Shown here: one piece after another, positions 45,248 to 53,356 of the stretch
Layout of the letters: each line of letters begins with the position of its first letter
How positions within the stretch are numbered: position 1 is the stretch's first letter
Assembly: GCF_900156535.1 (NCBI RefSeq)
Contig: NZ_FTNV01000002.1
Coordinates: forward strand, 496,001 to 560,000
DNA: 64,000 nt
Direction of reading: 5' to 3'
Origin: Roseovarius nanhaiticus
GTDB taxonomy: Bacteria > Pseudomonadota > Alphaproteobacteria > Rhodobacterales > Rhodobacteraceae
Notes under the pieces: generated by a model
Seen by the model: only the letters and a program-made list of their open reading frames with translations
What the model was told of the DNA's origin: nothing
The model's database searches: none
Made by a program: the position numbers and the translations under genes

Positions 45248-46012
45248 TCAGGGCGCGTTGGTTTCGGTGTGGCCGTCGATCGCGATGATCTGGCCGGACA
45301 TCTTGGAGGCCGCGGGCGAGGCGAGGAAGAGCGCGGTATCGGCCAGATCGTCGACCGTGACCCATGTGCGCATGGACACGCCGCGCACATATTGCTCGCG
45401 CACCTCCGCCTCATCACGGCCCGAGGCCTTGGCCTCCATCGCCACGACGCGGTCCATCCGGTCACCCTCGACCGCGCCGGGGCAGATGGCGTTGACGCGC
45501 ACGCCCACGGGGCCCAGCTCCATCGCCAGCGTCTTGGTGAGGCCCACAAGCCCCCATTTCGCCGCCGCATAGGGCGAGCGGTAGGGGTGGCCCCACTGGC
45601 CCGAGGTAGAGGAGGTGATGAGGATGAGGCCCGAGCCTTGCGCGCGCATCATCCGCGCGGCCCAGCGGCAGGTCAGGAAGGCCCCGCCGAGATTCACATC
45701 GAGGCAGGCCTGCCAATCGGCATAGTCCAGATCCTCAATCCGGCCCGCCGGGCCACCCGTGCCGGCATTGGCGCAGACCACATCGACGCCGCCCCACGCC
45801 TCTTCGACCTCGGCCAGAAAGGCGGCCATCTGCGCCTCGTCGGTGACGTCCGCCTGCCGCGCGATGGCACCCGGCAGCGCCTCGGCGGCGCGGGCGACGG
45901 CGGCGGGATCGCTGTCGCAGAGCGCCACTCGGTCGCCGCGCTCGGCAAACCGGCGAGCAAGGCCGAAGCCGATGCCCGAGGCGCCCCCGGTTATGAGGAC
46001 GCGGCTGCTCAC
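45248..46012 (-). CDS. Short-chain dehydrogenase in carnitine operon, candidate D-carnitine dehydrogenase
   Basis: A 254-residue SDR with TGGASGIG (8-15), CANAG-like NxxG (VVCANAGTGG), Ser in LITSSTSGQWGH and catalytic YAAAK. It starts with GTG overlapping the BKACE stop (GTGA). C-terminal ends IAIDGHTETNAP. Because the operon already has an L-carnitine dehydrogenase of another family, a role as the dehydrogenase for D-carnitine, which yields the same 3-dehydrocarnitine, is plausible; I recall such SDRs in rhizobial carnitine clusters. A 3-hydroxy-type oxidoreductase for another intermediate is the alternative. Confidence 0.75.
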   Translation of the reverse strand: MSSRVLITGGASGIGFGLARRFAERGDRVALCDSDPAAVARAAEALPGAIARQADVTDEAQMAAFLAEVEEAWGGVDVVCANAGTGGPAGRIEDLDYADWQACLDVNLGGAFLTCRWAARMMRAQGSGLILITSSTSGQWGHPYRSPYAAAKWGLVGLTKTLAMELGPVGVRVNAICPGAVEGDRMDRVVAMEAKASGRDEAEVREQYVRGVSMRTWVTVDDLADTALFLASPAASKMSGQIIAIDGHTETNAP

Positions 46013-46917
46013 TTCGGAGCGCGTTTCTTGAGGTTCAGCTTGTCGCGCACATCGGCGGGGCCCATCACGCGCGCGCCCATCCGCTCGATGATCTCGCGGG
46101 CGCGGGTTACCAACTGATGGTTCTCGGCCAGCACGCCCTTGTCGAGCATCAGATTGTCCTCCAGCCCCACGCGCACGTTGCCGCCCGCCAAGACCGAGGC
46201 CGCGACATAGGGCATCTGGTCACGGCCCAGCGAAAAGGCGGACCAGTTCCAATCGGCGGGCACGTTGTTCACCATCGCCATGAAGGTGTTCATGTCATTG
46301 GGCGCGCCCCAAGGCACGCCCATGCAGAGCTGCACCAGTGCATCCGCCTCAAGCACGCCGTCCTTGACCAGCTGCTTGGCATACCAGAGGTGCCCGGTGT
46401 CAAACGCCTCGATCTCGGGCTTGACGCCTGCCTCGGTCATCATGCCGCCCATCGCCTGAAGCATGCCGGGCGTGTTGGTCATCACATAATCGGCCTCGGC
46501 AAAGTTCATCGTGCCGCAATCGAGCGTGCAGATCTCGGGCAGGCAATCGAGCACATGCTGCGTGCGCTCGGTCGCGCCCACCATGTCGCTGCTGCCTTGC
46601 AGGGGCAGCGGGCTTTCAACATCGCCAAATATCATATCGCCGCCCATCCCGGCGGTCAGGTTCAGCACCACGTCAGTATCGCTGGCGCGGATCCGCTCGG
46701 TCAGCTCGCGGTAGAGCTTCAGATCGCGGCTGGGCGCGCCGGTTTCGGGGTCGCGCACGTGGCAGTGCACGATGGCCGCGCCCGCCTTGGCGGCGGCGAT
46801 GGCGCTCTCGGCGATCTGCTCGGGCGAGCGGGGCACATGCGGGCTGCGGTCCTGCGTGCCGCCGCCGCCGGTCACGGCGCAGGTGATAAAGACATCGCGG
46901 TTCATGGTGAGGGGCAT
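46009..46917 (-). CDS. BKACE (DUF849) beta-keto acid cleavage enzyme acting on 3-dehydrocarnitine
   Basis: 302 residues from the ATG at 46917, preceded by AAAGGA; the frame upstream to 47160 runs into the divergent regulator and is not used. Zn-binding His pair H51/H53 in IVHCHVRDPETG and the conserved D/E residues of LDCGTMNF and EIEAFDTGHL are visible. The family condenses a beta-keto acid with acetyl-CoA, releasing acetoacetate and a new acyl-CoA; for 3-dehydrocarnitine the product is betainyl-CoA. It is the first gene of the operon, divergent from its likely regulator. Confidence 0.92.
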   Translation of the reverse strand: MPLTMNRDVFITCAVTGGGGTQDRSPHVPRSPEQIAESAIAAAKAGAAIVHCHVRDPETGAPSRDLKLYRELTERIRASDTDVVLNLTAGMGGDMIFGDVESPLPLQGSSDMVGATERTQHVLDCLPEICTLDCGTMNFAEADYVMTNTPGMLQAMGGMMTEAGVKPEIEAFDTGHLWYAKQLVKDGVLEADALVQLCMGVPWGAPNDMNTFMAMVNNVPADWNWSAFSLGRDQMPYVAASVLAGGNVRVGLEDNLMLDKGVLAENHQLVTRAREIIERMGARVMGPADVRDKLNLKKRAPK

Positions 46918-47005
46918 GGGCCGTCCTTTCGGGCAAAGTCGAGTCGGGTGATTTGGGCACATCGTAACGCTGGCCTTGCCGACTAAAGTGCAGTATCGGA
47001 CAGCT
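46918..47005. promoter_or_regulatory. Divergent promoter region, carnitine operon / regulator
   Basis: 88 bases separating the BKACE start (-) from the regulator start (+). Both transcripts must begin here or slightly inside the flanking genes. I did not recognise a clear palindrome; a GlxA-type activator site would be expected. Confidence 0.45.
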
Positions 47006-47986
47006 ATGATGCAGGAATGGACAAAACCGCGCGGCGCCGCCACCTCGATCGCATTCCTGCTTTTCGACAGGTTTTCCAACCTTTGCCTCGCCAACTGTCT
47101 CGAGCCGCTGCGCGCCGCGAATTCGGTCAGCCGGGCGGATCTGTTCGAGTGGCGCATCACGACGCTTGCCGGCGATCCTGCAAACAGCTCCAGCGGGATG
47201 CAGGTTTTGCCCCATGGCGCCCTCGGCGATCTGAAACGCTGCGATTATCTATTCATTCTAGCAAGTTACGACCACATCCGCCACGACACGTCCCTCGCGC
47301 GCAAGGCGCTGCGCGGCGCGGCGAAACGCGCGCAGCGCATCGTGGGCATGGATGCGGCCCCCTGGCTCATGGCGTCGGCCGGGCTGCTTTCGGGTCGCCG
47401 CGCAACGCTGCATTGGGATCTGCAAGATGCCTTCGCCGAGCGGTTTCTGGATGTCGAGGTCGAGCGCGCCCGCGTCACCCGCGACGGGCCGGTCATCACC
47501 TGCGCGGGCGCGATGAGCGCGCTTGACCTGATGATGGAGTTGATCGCCCATCACGGGGGCATGGCCACGCGCCTGGATGTCGAGGATCAGTTCATGCATG
47601 GCAGCGATACCTCGGCCATCGCGCCGCAATCCGATGCGCTGGTGCAGGGCGCGCTGGCCCAGATGCGCGCCCATGTCGAGCGGCCCCTGCCGATCGAGCG
47701 GATCGCGGCACTGCTCAACAGCCAGCCCCGCACGCTCGACCGGCATTTTCGCCGCGCCCTGGGCGCGCCGCCCGGCACCGTCTATCGCCATTTGCGCCTG
47801 TCCGAGGCGCGCAAGCTGCTGGACAGCACCGCGCTGCCCGTGGGCGAAATCGCGGTGCGCTGCGGCTACGAGTCGCCCGCGGCCATGGCGCGCGCGATGC
47901 GCCAACGCTATGGCGCGGCGCCCTCGGCCCTGCGGACGGAAGGGCCGCCCGGACAGCGCGGAACATCGGCGCCGCCCACGCGTTGA
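47006..47986 (+). CDS. cdhR: GlxA-family AraC-type regulator of the carnitine operon (CdhR-like)
   Basis: 326 residues from the ATG at 47006; the frame can be extended to a TTG at 46976 but that consumes the promoter. N-terminal DJ-1/PfpI-like domain (about 15-185; FLLFDRFSNLCLANCLEPLRAAN) as in GlxA-type activators, followed by a C-terminal AraC double HTH (about 215-320; RPLPIERIAALLNSQPRTLDRHFRRALG, LPVGEIAVRCGYESPAAMARAMRQRYG). CdhR of Pseudomonas, which activates carnitine dehydrogenase genes, has this architecture and position. Ligand probably carnitine or a product. Confidence 0.85.
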   Translation: MMQEWTKPRGAATSIAFLLFDRFSNLCLANCLEPLRAANSVSRADLFEWRITTLAGDPANSSSGMQVLPHGALGDLKRCDYLFILASYDHIRHDTSLARKALRGAAKRAQRIVGMDAAPWLMASAGLLSGRRATLHWDLQDAFAERFLDVEVERARVTRDGPVITCAGAMSALDLMMELIAHHGGMATRLDVEDQFMHGSDTSAIAPQSDALVQGALAQMRAHVERPLPIERIAALLNSQPRTLDRHFRRALGAPPGTVYRHLRLSEARKLLDSTALPVGEIAVRCGYESPAAMARAMRQRYGAAPSALRTEGPPGQRGTSAPPTR

Positions 47987-48011
47987 CAAGATGCCTCAAG
48001 GGAGGACAACC

Positions 48012-48245
48012 ATGGACAAGCTACTCGTATTCCTGACCATTCTCAGCGGCAGCGCTATATCCGGCGCGCTGATCGCGATTTGCTGGGCGCTGGATTACAC
48101 ATCGTTCTGGGCGGTTCTGGCATCGATCGTCGCAGCCTTCGCCATCGCATGGCCCGGCGCGCAGATCGCCGTGCAAGGCATCCGCGAGGCGAAGCGCATC
48201 AGGGACGATCAGGCCCGTTCGACCAAAACAGACCCTACCGAATAG
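48012..48245 (+). CDS. Small two-helix membrane protein (77 aa)
   Basis: 77 residues with GGAGGA at 48001-48006. Two hydrophobic segments (LLVFLTILSGSAISGALIAICWAL and TSFWAVLASIVAAFAIAWPGAQIAV) and a charged C-terminus (REAKRIRDDQARSTKTD). No family recognised. Its last 37 bases overlap the end of the convergent KAS III-like gene. Confidence 0.7.
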   Translation: MDKLLVFLTILSGSAISGALIAICWALDYTSFWAVLASIVAAFAIAWPGAQIAVQGIREAKRIRDDQARSTKTDPTE

Positions 48246-49327
48246 CCCGCCCCGAAAGAGCAGATCATGCCCTTGGCGCCGGGCGGCAGATCCGCGCTGT
48301 GCTGCGAAAACGCGATCATGGATCCGGCAGAGGATGTGTTGGCATAATCTTGCAAAATGTTCGGCTGCTCATGCGCCTCCGGCGCGCGGCCCATGACCTT
48401 GCGCCCAATGAATTCGTTCATCGCCTTGTTCGCTTGGTGTAGCCAAAGCCGGCTGAGCGCGCTTGCCTCGATCCCGGCCTCAGCCAAATGATCGGCGATA
48501 TGGCTTGAGACAAGCGGAAGCACCTCCTTGAAGACGCGCCGACCCTCCTGCATGAACTGCATATCGCGCCGGTCCCCCATCTGGCCGTGAGCGCGGCGCA
48601 AAAAGCCTTCGTTGTTACGGATGTTATTGGAAAACTGCGTGGCGCAGCGGGTGCCGAGGATGCGGAAATGGGCGTCCTTGGCACGCTCTTCGGGCTCGAT
48701 CACCACAGCCGTGCAGACATCGCCAAAGATGAAATGACAGTCCCGGTCGCGCCATTCCAGATGCGCGCTGCAGATCTCGGGGCTGACCACGATGGCGCAG
48801 CGCGCGCCGCCATTCCGCATCATGTCCGCCGCCGCCTTGATCCCGAAGGTCGCCGAGGAACAGGCGACATTCATGTCGAAAGCGAAGCCCCCCGCGCCCA
48901 GAAGCTCTTGGATTTCGACCGCGATCGCCGGGTAGGCCCGCTCGTGATTGGACGCGGCGCAAATGATCAGATCCACCTCATCCGGCGCGCGCCCCGCCTG
49001 CGCCAGCGCCTTGCGGCACGCATCCAGCGCCATCTCGGCCATCAGGCTGGGCTGATCATCGCCCCGCGGCGGCAGGCGCGGGTGCATGACGTCGGGATCG
49101 AGGATGCCGGATTTCTCCATCACGTACCGCTGGTGAATGCCCGAAGCATTCACGATGAAATCACTGCTGGAATGTGCCTTGGCGGGCATTTCGCCCGCCG
49201 CGATCCGTGCTGTGTGATCCGCGTTGTAGCGATCCACATAGGCGTTGAACGCCGTCACCAATTCGTCATTGGTGATGACATGCGGCGGTGTGAAGACACC
49301 CGTGCCGGTGACGGCAGGCAAGCTCAT
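48209..49327 (-). CDS. 3-oxoacyl-ACP synthase III-like condensing enzyme (extended FabH type)
   Basis: 372 residues against about 320 for typical FabH. The catalytic triad is complete: C156 (NVACSSATFG), H297 (WLHQANKAMNEF), N330 (YANTSSAGSM). There is an extra region after the first strand (about 25-95) containing NDELVTAFNAYVDRYNADH and a proline-rich stretch, typical of a second FabH-like lineage in Rhodobacteraceae rather than the FabH of initiation. It condenses an acyl primer with malonyl-ACP or may make a specialised product. Its start overlaps the stop of the D-2-hydroxyacid dehydrogenase gene (ATGA). Confidence 0.82.
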   Translation of the reverse strand: MSLPAVTGTGVFTPPHVITNDELVTAFNAYVDRYNADHTARIAAGEMPAKAHSSSDFIVNASGIHQRYVMEKSGILDPDVMHPRLPPRGDDQPSLMAEMALDACRKALAQAGRAPDEVDLIICAASNHERAYPAIAVEIQELLGAGGFAFDMNVACSSATFGIKAAADMMRNGGARCAIVVSPEICSAHLEWRDRDCHFIFGDVCTAVVIEPEERAKDAHFRILGTRCATQFSNNIRNNEGFLRRAHGQMGDRRDMQFMQEGRRVFKEVLPLVSSHIADHLAEAGIEASALSRLWLHQANKAMNEFIGRKVMGRAPEAHEQPNILQDYANTSSAGSMIAFSQHSADLPPGAKGMICSFGAGYSVGSVLVERA

Positions 49328-50277
49328 GTCACCGCGTTCGGCGGCGCCTCGCCCGCAAAGAAGGCGCGCAGGTTTTCGACGGCCAACATGCCCATCGCCT
49401 CACGGACCTCAAGCGCGGCGGTGCCGAGATGGGGCAGCAGCACGGCGTTCTCCAGCGCGATCAGCGCGGGCGGTACCTTTGGCTCATGCTCGTAGACATC
49501 GAGGCCCGCACCGGCGATCTGCCCCGACTTCAAGGCGTCGACCAGCGCGACCTCATTCACCACGTCCCCGCGCGAGATGTTGATGAAATGCGCGTGGGCC
49601 TGCATGGCGGCAAAGACATCGTGCCCGATCAGATGATGTGTCTCAGCGCCGCCGGGCACGCAGACAACGACAACATCGGCGCGCTCGGCCAGCGCCTCTA
49701 TGCTGTCCATCCGCGTCGCGGGCAGGTCCAAGGACTTTTCCGAGCGGTTCTGGTAGATCACATCCATGCCAAAACCATGATGGCACCGCTTGGCAATCGC
49801 CTGCCCGATGCGGCCCATGCCGATGATACCCACCGTCTTGCCGCCCAGGTGCAGGCCCAGCATCTGGGTCGGATGCCAGCCCTCCCATGCGCCGCTGCGC
49901 ACGACGCGCTCGCCTTCGCCCGCGCGGCGGGCGCTCATCAGCATGAGGGTCATGGCGATGTCGGCGGTGGAGTCGGTCACGGCGCCGGGCGTATTTGTCA
50001 CGGTAATGCCGCAGGCGCGCGCGGCGTCCACGCCGATATGATTGTATCCCACACCGAAATTGGCCAACACCTTGCAGCGGTGGCCGCCCTCCTCGAAAAT
50101 CTCGGCGTCGAAATTGTCGCGCAGCGTGGGCAGCACCCCGTCATAAAGCGCCAATGCCGCGCGCATCTCTGCGGGCTTCATCGGCAAGGTACTCTCCCGC
50201 ACTTCGACGTCGAAATGCGCCTCGGCGGCGGCGATCACACTTTCCGGCAGGGGGCGGGTCAGGAAGACACGGCTCAA
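49324..50277 (-). CDS. D-2-hydroxyacid dehydrogenase (GRHPR/DdlA-like)
   Basis: About 317 residues. The NAD domain has GIIGMGRIGQAIAKR; catalytic residues are Arg in INISRGDVVNE, Glu in DVYEHEPKVP and His in LLPHLGTAALE. A TTG at 50277, overlapping the csaA stop (TTGA), fits the family start; GTG at 50270 is an alternative. The enzymes reduce glyoxylate, hydroxypyruvate or other 2-oxoacids. The gene is part of a tightly overlapped run proC-csaA-this gene-KAS III. Confidence 0.88.
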   Translation of the reverse strand: MSRVFLTRPLPESVIAAAEAHFDVEVRESTLPMKPAEMRAALALYDGVLPTLRDNFDAEIFEEGGHRCKVLANFGVGYNHIGVDAARACGITVTNTPGAVTDSTADIAMTLMLMSARRAGEGERVVRSGAWEGWHPTQMLGLHLGGKTVGIIGMGRIGQAIAKRCHHGFGMDVIYQNRSEKSLDLPATRMDSIEALAERADVVVVCVPGGAETHHLIGHDVFAAMQAHAHFINISRGDVVNEVALVDALKSGQIAGAGLDVYEHEPKVPPALIALENAVLLPHLGTAALEVREAMGMLAVENLRAFFAGEAPPNAVT

Positions 50278-50615
50278 TGCATCCGCCCTCCGATGGGCAC
50301 GTTCTGGTCGGGCGACAGAAGAACAATCTCGCCATCTGCGTCGGCCACACCCAGCACCAGCACCTCGGACATGAAGGGGCCGATCTGGCGGGGAGGGAAA
50401 TTGACGACCCCCATCACCATGCGGCCCGTCAGGCTTTCGGGTGTGTAATGCTTGGTCACTTGCGCCGACGTCTTGCGCTCGCCGATCTCGTCGCCGAAAT
50501 CGATCCACATCTTGATTGCTGGCTTACGCGCCTCGGGGAAAGGCTCGGCCCGGATGACGCGGCCTACGCGGATATCGACCTTGAGAAAGTCGTCGAACGT
50601 GATGTCCTCAGCCAT
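50274..50615 (-). CDS. csaA: tRNA-binding protein (CsaA-like)
   Basis: 113 residues from the ATG at 50615. Single tRNA-binding (EMAP/CsaA) OB-fold: FLKVDIRVGRVIRAEPFPEARKPAIKMWIDFG, then GMVNFPPRQIGPFMSEVLVLG-like VVNFPPRQIG. This is the CsaA type that has been described as export-related chaperone or tRNA binder. The start overlaps the proC stop by 8 bases. Confidence 0.92.
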   Translation of the reverse strand: MAEDITFDDFLKVDIRVGRVIRAEPFPEARKPAIKMWIDFGDEIGERKTSAQVTKHYTPESLTGRMVMGVVNFPPRQIGPFMSEVLVLGVADADGEIVLLSPDQNVPIGGRMH

Positions 50616-51423
50616 TCTTGAGCTCCCGCGAACGGTTTGCGGCGGCGGCCACTGTGCGGCGCATGAGGTCCGGCAGGCCGCGTTCCTCATCCATCAGCAC
50701 ATCTAAGCCCGCCTGCGTCGTGCCATTGGGGCTGGTCACGTTGACCCTCAGCTGTTCGGGCGTTTCCTTGGCGTTCTCGGCCAGCGCACCGGCGCCAGCC
50801 ACAGTGGCCTGCGCCAACTGCATCGCCAGTTCGGGCGACAGCCCCTCGGCCTCACCCGCTTTGGCCATGCATTCGATCATGTGAAAGACGTAAGCCGGCC
50901 CTGACCCCGAGACGCCGGTGACGGCATCCATCTGGTCCTCGTTCTCCAGCCTCACCACCTGCCCCACCGCGCTCAGCAGCGTCTCGGCCAGATCCATCTG
51001 GCCGCTGCTGGCATGCACATTGCCGATGATCGAGGTAATCCCGCGGCCTACGGCGGCGGGCGTGTTGGGCATGGCGCGGATGATCGGGCTGTGGGCGCCC
51101 AGCGCGTCCTCGAAAGCCGAGATCGGCGTGCCCGCCGCGACCGAGATGAAGAGGGTCGTGCCGTTGCCCATCTCCTTGAGCGACGGCAGCGCGTCACCCA
51201 TCATCTGCGGCTTGACCGCGATCAGCACGATACCCGGGGTCTGGGGCAGGTCACCGTTTATGGTGACGCCCGTGGATGTCAGCCAGTCGGAGGGTTTGGG
51301 ATCGATCACCCAGACCGATGAGGGGGGCAGCCCGCCGTTCAGCCAGCCTTCCAGCATGGCGCCACCCATCTTGCCGCATCCCAGCAGCACGAGGCCGTTT
51401 TCGGCCACGAAATCCATATCCAT
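50608..51423 (-). CDS. proC: Pyrroline-5-carboxylate reductase
   Basis: 271 residues. NAD(P)-binding LLGCGKMGGAMLEGWL at the N-terminus and the PROSITE-type signature near the C-terminus (VTSPNGTTQAGLDVLMD) with VSGSGPAYVFHMIE before it. It catalyses the last step of proline synthesis in the cytosol. It is preceded 42 bases upstream by the YbjN-domain gene on the same strand. Confidence 0.95.
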   Translation of the reverse strand: MDMDFVAENGLVLLGCGKMGGAMLEGWLNGGLPPSSVWVIDPKPSDWLTSTGVTINGDLPQTPGIVLIAVKPQMMGDALPSLKEMGNGTTLFISVAAGTPISAFEDALGAHSPIIRAMPNTPAAVGRGITSIIGNVHASSGQMDLAETLLSAVGQVVRLENEDQMDAVTGVSGSGPAYVFHMIECMAKAGEAEGLSPELAMQLAQATVAGAGALAENAKETPEQLRVNVTSPNGTTQAGLDVLMDEERGLPDLMRRTVAAAANRSRELKNG

Positions 51424-51465
51424 AACGCTGTCCCTCTTGCCTGATTTCAGGTTCAGGGGGCGAGG

Positions 51466-51966
51466 TTACGCGCGGCCATACGCCTCTGCAATGGCAACCT
51501 GCATCGCATCGCGTGGGGTGCGATCGCCCCAGATGACCAGCTGAAACGCGGGGTAGTACCGCTCGGCGGCCAGCACGGCGCAGGTGATCATACCGTCGAT
51601 CTGCTCGGGCGAGGCGATCTGCCCACCATGAAGCAGCAGGCCATAGCGATAGACCATCAGCTTCTGCTCGGACCAGTAGGCAAATGCGCCCGCCCAGCAC
51701 TGATCGTTGACCTCATTCATGGCCTCGTAGAGCACCGGCAGTTTTTCGCTGGGCGGCTCCATATCGAAGGTGCAGATGAGGCGCAGCGTCTCGTCATGGG
51801 AGGTCCAGGCGAGTGTGATCGAATAGGTGCGCCATTGGCCCTCGACGGCCATGGCGATCTGGTTGTCGCCCACGCGGTCGAATTGCCAATCGTTCAGTTC
51901 GGCGAGGTTTTCGACCATATCGATGGGGTGAATGTCGTCTGACAGGAACTCTTCGGACAATGCCAT
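51466..51966 (-). CDS. YbjN-domain protein
   Basis: 166 residues from the ATG at 51966 (MALSEEFLSDDIHPIDMVENL). It has the YbjN fold pattern (type III secretion chaperone-like): WQFDRVGDNQIAMAVEGQWRTYSITLAW, LRLICTFDMEPP, MNEVNDQCWAGAFAYW and a C-terminal helix with AAERYYPAFQ. Members are called sensory transduction regulators, but a function is not established. The length is typical for the alphaproteobacterial type. Confidence 0.85.
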   Translation of the reverse strand: MALSEEFLSDDIHPIDMVENLAELNDWQFDRVGDNQIAMAVEGQWRTYSITLAWTSHDETLRLICTFDMEPPSEKLPVLYEAMNEVNDQCWAGAFAYWSEQKLMVYRYGLLLHGGQIASPEQIDGMITCAVLAAERYYPAFQLVIWGDRTPRDAMQVAIAEAYGRA

Positions 51967-52198
51967 GTCGTCACCTTTGGGTTCGCTCCGGCGGAGGGGA
52001 TCTGACGCCCCCAAACACTGGATGACTGCTCAACCGGATGGGGTTCGGCCCCATTCTATTACCAGATATGGTGCGGCACCTTTAATGTTCTGTAAAGCAA
52101 TTTATTGGGGATAACCGCAATAAGTTGTGGACGAAATGAGGTCGCCCGCTAGATGGGGCGCGCCTGTCTAAAGATTGGCACGGAAGGCGCGGTGCCTG

Positions 52199-52432
52199 TC
52201 AATCGCGAGAAACGGCGCCCTGTCCCAGTCTGCGCAGGCATATATCGAACAGGCCCATCTCCTCGATCGCGCCCAGATCTTCGACAAGGCTGTCGAGCGT
52301 TCGACTGTATGAGATGATGGCTGCATCGCGCCGTAACTTGTCGGGCGCCTCGCGGATCACGAGGCGCAATGCGCGCAGTTTCGCCAGCCGCTCCTGCACG
52401 GTGCGCACGCATTCGGCGGCACGCCTTTTCAT
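52199..52432 (-). CDS. Small helical protein (77 aa), divergent from S24-like regulator
   Basis: From the ATG at 52432 the product is a basic, helical 77-residue protein (MKRRAAECVRTVQERLAKLR...LGQGAVSRD). The start overlaps the stop of a 24-codon upstream frame by ATGA. A GTG at 52498 would instead give a 99-residue form. No family is recognised. Being divergent from a regulator-like gene across about 125 bases, it may be part of that gene's regulatory unit. Confidence 0.45.
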   Translation of the reverse strand: MKRRAAECVRTVQERLAKLRALRLVIREAPDKLRRDAAIISYSRTLDSLVEDLGAIEEMGLFDICLRRLGQGAVSRD

Positions 52433-52503
52433 GCGGCCGAACCTTCGTGGATCGCACTGATGTCGGCCCAGAATGGGCGGCCCGATCGTGCGGTACACTT
52501 CAT
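52429..52503 (-). CDS. Possible 24-aa leader peptide of the 52199-52432 gene
   Basis: ATG at 52503 with AAAGGGA about 7 bases upstream on the minus strand, 24 codons (MKCTARSGRPFWADISAIHEG...), stop overlapping the next start by 4 bases. The presence of its own ribosome-binding site and the coupling argue for translation. It is too short for any homology judgement. Confidence 0.3.
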   Translation of the reverse strand: MKCTARSGRPFWADISAIHEGSAA

Positions 52504-52543
52504 GGGCGATCCCTTTTTACTCAATACACTTTATACTGGTAAC

Positions 52544-52558
52544 CCACGGAAAACGTGG
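52544..52558. promoter_or_regulatory. Candidate operator, CCACG-N5-CGTGG palindrome
   Basis: A perfect 5+5 base inverted repeat spaced by GAAAA, in the AT-rich divergent region between the small gene and the S24-like regulator. A related GTGCCAC half (52612-52618) lies just before the regulator start and is complementary to the GTGGCAC at 52555-52561. A TATACT hexamer at 52532-52537 could be a -10 box. Confidence 0.4.
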
Positions 52559-52627
52559 CACTATTCGCACAGCGTGTAAAACTTTAACCGACTAGTCAAT
52601 GGGTATCCAACGTGCCACACCGCAGGC

Positions 52628-53338
52628 ATGGACCGCTTCGATTTGCAAACTCTGCGTGATATCGCCGATGAGGGGATCGCCCGACACGGTCTGCGCGGCT
52701 ACGCTCGCAAGCTCGGGCTGGATGTCAGCACGATGCGCAGCCTGCGGGACGGGCGCGATATGCAGATCTCGAAACTGATCCAGATCGTCGAGGCCATGGG
52801 CATGGGCCTAATGCTTGGGCCCGCGCAACACACAGACAGTCCACGCCCGCTGCGGCCCGATGCCCCTGCCGCGCCGGCCATATCCGGCGACTTGCACGTC
52901 ATTCCCTACCATGCCAGCGCGGCCAAAGTCCAAGGCGGCCGAATGCAAACGCCCATCGCGCTTAATGCCGACTGGCTGCGGATGCGGGGTTGGCCAGCGC
53001 AGGATCTCCGCTGCATCGTCGCGCCCGAAACGGCGCATGGTGCGGCACTCGGCTGCGTTACCCGGGGCTCGCTGTGTATTTTGGATTGTAGCGAGGCCTG
53101 GCCGAGCGATCACGCCCTCTGGGCTTACATCGAGGGCGGAAAGATGCGGCTTGGCCATGTTGGCAGGCCAGCGGCAGGCACGCTTATCTTCGCGGGGGAT
53201 GCTCTTTGCGCGGCGCCGCGCATGGTAACGGGCGCCGAGCTGGAGCGCATTCAGCCGCTGGGGCGTATCGTATGGGCCGGGGCGCCGCCCTGCGCAGCGG
53301 CGCCGAGGCATGGCGGCGGCCCGATCAGCGAAAGCTGA
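52628..53338 (+). CDS. S24/LexA-like transcriptional regulator, probably non-autocleaving
   Basis: 236 residues. N-terminal HTH-like segment (about 20-62; LRGYARKLGLDVSTMRSLRDGRDMQISKLIQIVEAMGMGL), a proline/alanine linker (70-88) and a C-terminal domain with the S24 peptidase strand order (residues 90-220). Where the autocleavage Ser of G-D-S-M-x-P is expected the sequence is APETAHGAAL (T135), and the expected Lys region reads GKMRLGHVGR without a Lys at the aligned place. It is therefore likely a DNA-binding regulator that responds by another means. It is divergent from small genes over a palindrome-bearing region. Confidence 0.65.
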   Translation: MDRFDLQTLRDIADEGIARHGLRGYARKLGLDVSTMRSLRDGRDMQISKLIQIVEAMGMGLMLGPAQHTDSPRPLRPDAPAAPAISGDLHVIPYHASAAKVQGGRMQTPIALNADWLRMRGWPAQDLRCIVAPETAHGAALGCVTRGSLCILDCSEAWPSDHALWAYIEGGKMRLGHVGRPAAGTLIFAGDALCAAPRMVTGAELERIQPLGRIVWAGAPPCAAAPRHGGGPISES

Positions 53339-53356
53339 CCCCGCCGCAAGCGCACA

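Noticed and set aside
43820..46117. 765-codon plus-strand open frame
   Set aside because: Antisense to lcdH and the SDR. Same shadow composition; the minus-strand genes carry complete catalytic motifs.
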